From: CAZXCQ01 sp964639275
GTDB lineage: Bacteria; Desulfobacterota; DSM-4660; Desulfatiglandales; Desulfatiglandaceae
DNA: 5,149 nt
Direction of reading: 5' to 3'
NCBI GenBank assembly: GCA_964639275.1
Contig: CAZXCQ010000361.1
Span: 1-5,149 of the forward strand
Shown: in pieces, positions 5,073-5,149 of the stretch
How positions within the stretch are numbered: position 1 is the first letter of the stretch
Layout of the letters: each line of letters begins with the position of its first letter
The notes under the pieces: generated by a model
Seen by the model: only the letters and a program-made list of their open reading frames with translations
What the model was told of the DNA's origin: nothing
The model's database searches: none
Made by a program: the position numbers and the translations under genes

Positions 5073-5149
5073 GCCCAAATCCAGGCCGAGCGTCCCCTGG
5101 AATTCCGATATAAGGATTAAAAAAATGTGAATTTTTTCAAAAAAATTGC
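5073..5149. other. AT-rich intergenic sequence upstream of the promoter
   Basis: No open reading frame, RNA gene or clear terminator is visible here. The outer part is very AT-rich, with A and T tracts at 5119-5125, 5132-5137 and 5139-5145. They may bend the DNA or mark the upstream edge of the promoter region. A weak hairpin TCCAGG/CCTGGA (5080-5085 with 5096-5101) lacks a proper U-tract. What gene lies further right, and its direction, cannot be told. Confidence 0.5.
5130..5147. repeat. AT-only inverted repeat with a CRP/FNR-like half match
   Basis: AATTTTTT at 5130-5137 and AAAAAATT at 5140-5147 are perfect inverted arms separated by two bases. Overlapping it, TGTGA (5126-5130), six bases and TCAAA (5137-5141) match nine of ten positions of the CRP-type consensus TGTGA-N6-TCACA. 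Because the region is almost pure A and T, both could be chance. The centre lies about 96 bp upstream of the inferred transcript start. Confidence 0.3.

Noticed and set aside
5080..5101. A hairpin upstream of the promoter as the terminator of a preceding gene
   Set aside because: The stem is only 6 bp with a 10-nt loop and is followed by just three T residues on the minus strand, with no T run on the plus strand.
1..5149. A new defence, mobile or CRISPR-like system
   Set aside because: Every gene belongs to a recognised thiamin transport or synthesis family. There are no direct repeats, integrase or transposase genes, tRNA-associated boundaries or unexplained coding gaps.

Overview
All genes in this window lie on the minus strand and read from the right edge towards the left. 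They form one tightly packed thiamin (vitamin B1) salvage operon under a TPP riboswitch. The base composition (GC-rich genes, AT-rich leader), the strong Shine-Dalgarno sequences, a sigma70-type promoter and the ThiD-ThiN fusion beside an ECF transporter indicate a bacterium. An anaerobic deltaproteobacterium-like lineage (Desulfobacterota) would fit, but this is only an impression; no marker gene in the window settles the taxonomy.

Control region (about 4837-5149, 313 bases without a gene). From right to left there is an AT-rich stretch with an inverted repeat, a promoter (-35 TTGACA, 17-bp spacer, -10 TATTAA), a TPP riboswitch aptamer with the classic THI-box core, an intrinsic terminator with a 14-bp stem, and a strong ribosome binding site before the first gene. 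A 7-base segment at the 3' end of the aptamer is perfectly complementary to the 5' arm of the terminator. This supports a transcription-attenuation switch: TPP bound means termination, TPP absent means read-through.

Genes in order of transcription: thiW (S component of an ECF transporter, predicted thiazole uptake); a fused double-ATPase EcfA; the membrane coupling protein EcfT; a bifunctional ThiD-ThiN enzyme (HMP/HMP-P kinase plus thiamin-phosphate synthase); a nitrate/taurine-type ABC ATPase most like ThiZ of the pyrimidine (HMP-precursor) importer; and the first 23 bases of a further gene, probably its permease or binding protein. Junctions are 4-nt overlap, 20-nt overlap, 20-nt gap, 6-nt gap and 4-nt overlap, so the set is very likely co-transcribed and translationally coupled.

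Working model: ThiW-EcfA-EcfT brings in the thiazole half of thiamin, and the ThiZ-type ABC transporter brings in the pyrimidine half. ThiD phosphorylates the pyrimidine twice, and the fused ThiN domain joins the two halves to thiamin monophosphate. The kinase that would phosphorylate the thiazole (ThiM), a thiamin-phosphate kinase (ThiL), and the remaining ABC subunits are not in the window. The most unusual points are the loss of the switch histidine in the first ATPase domain of EcfA and the pairing of two different precursor importers with one bifunctional enzyme. I see no mobile element, CRISPR array, tRNA or rRNA. The individual families are known; I found no wholly new system.
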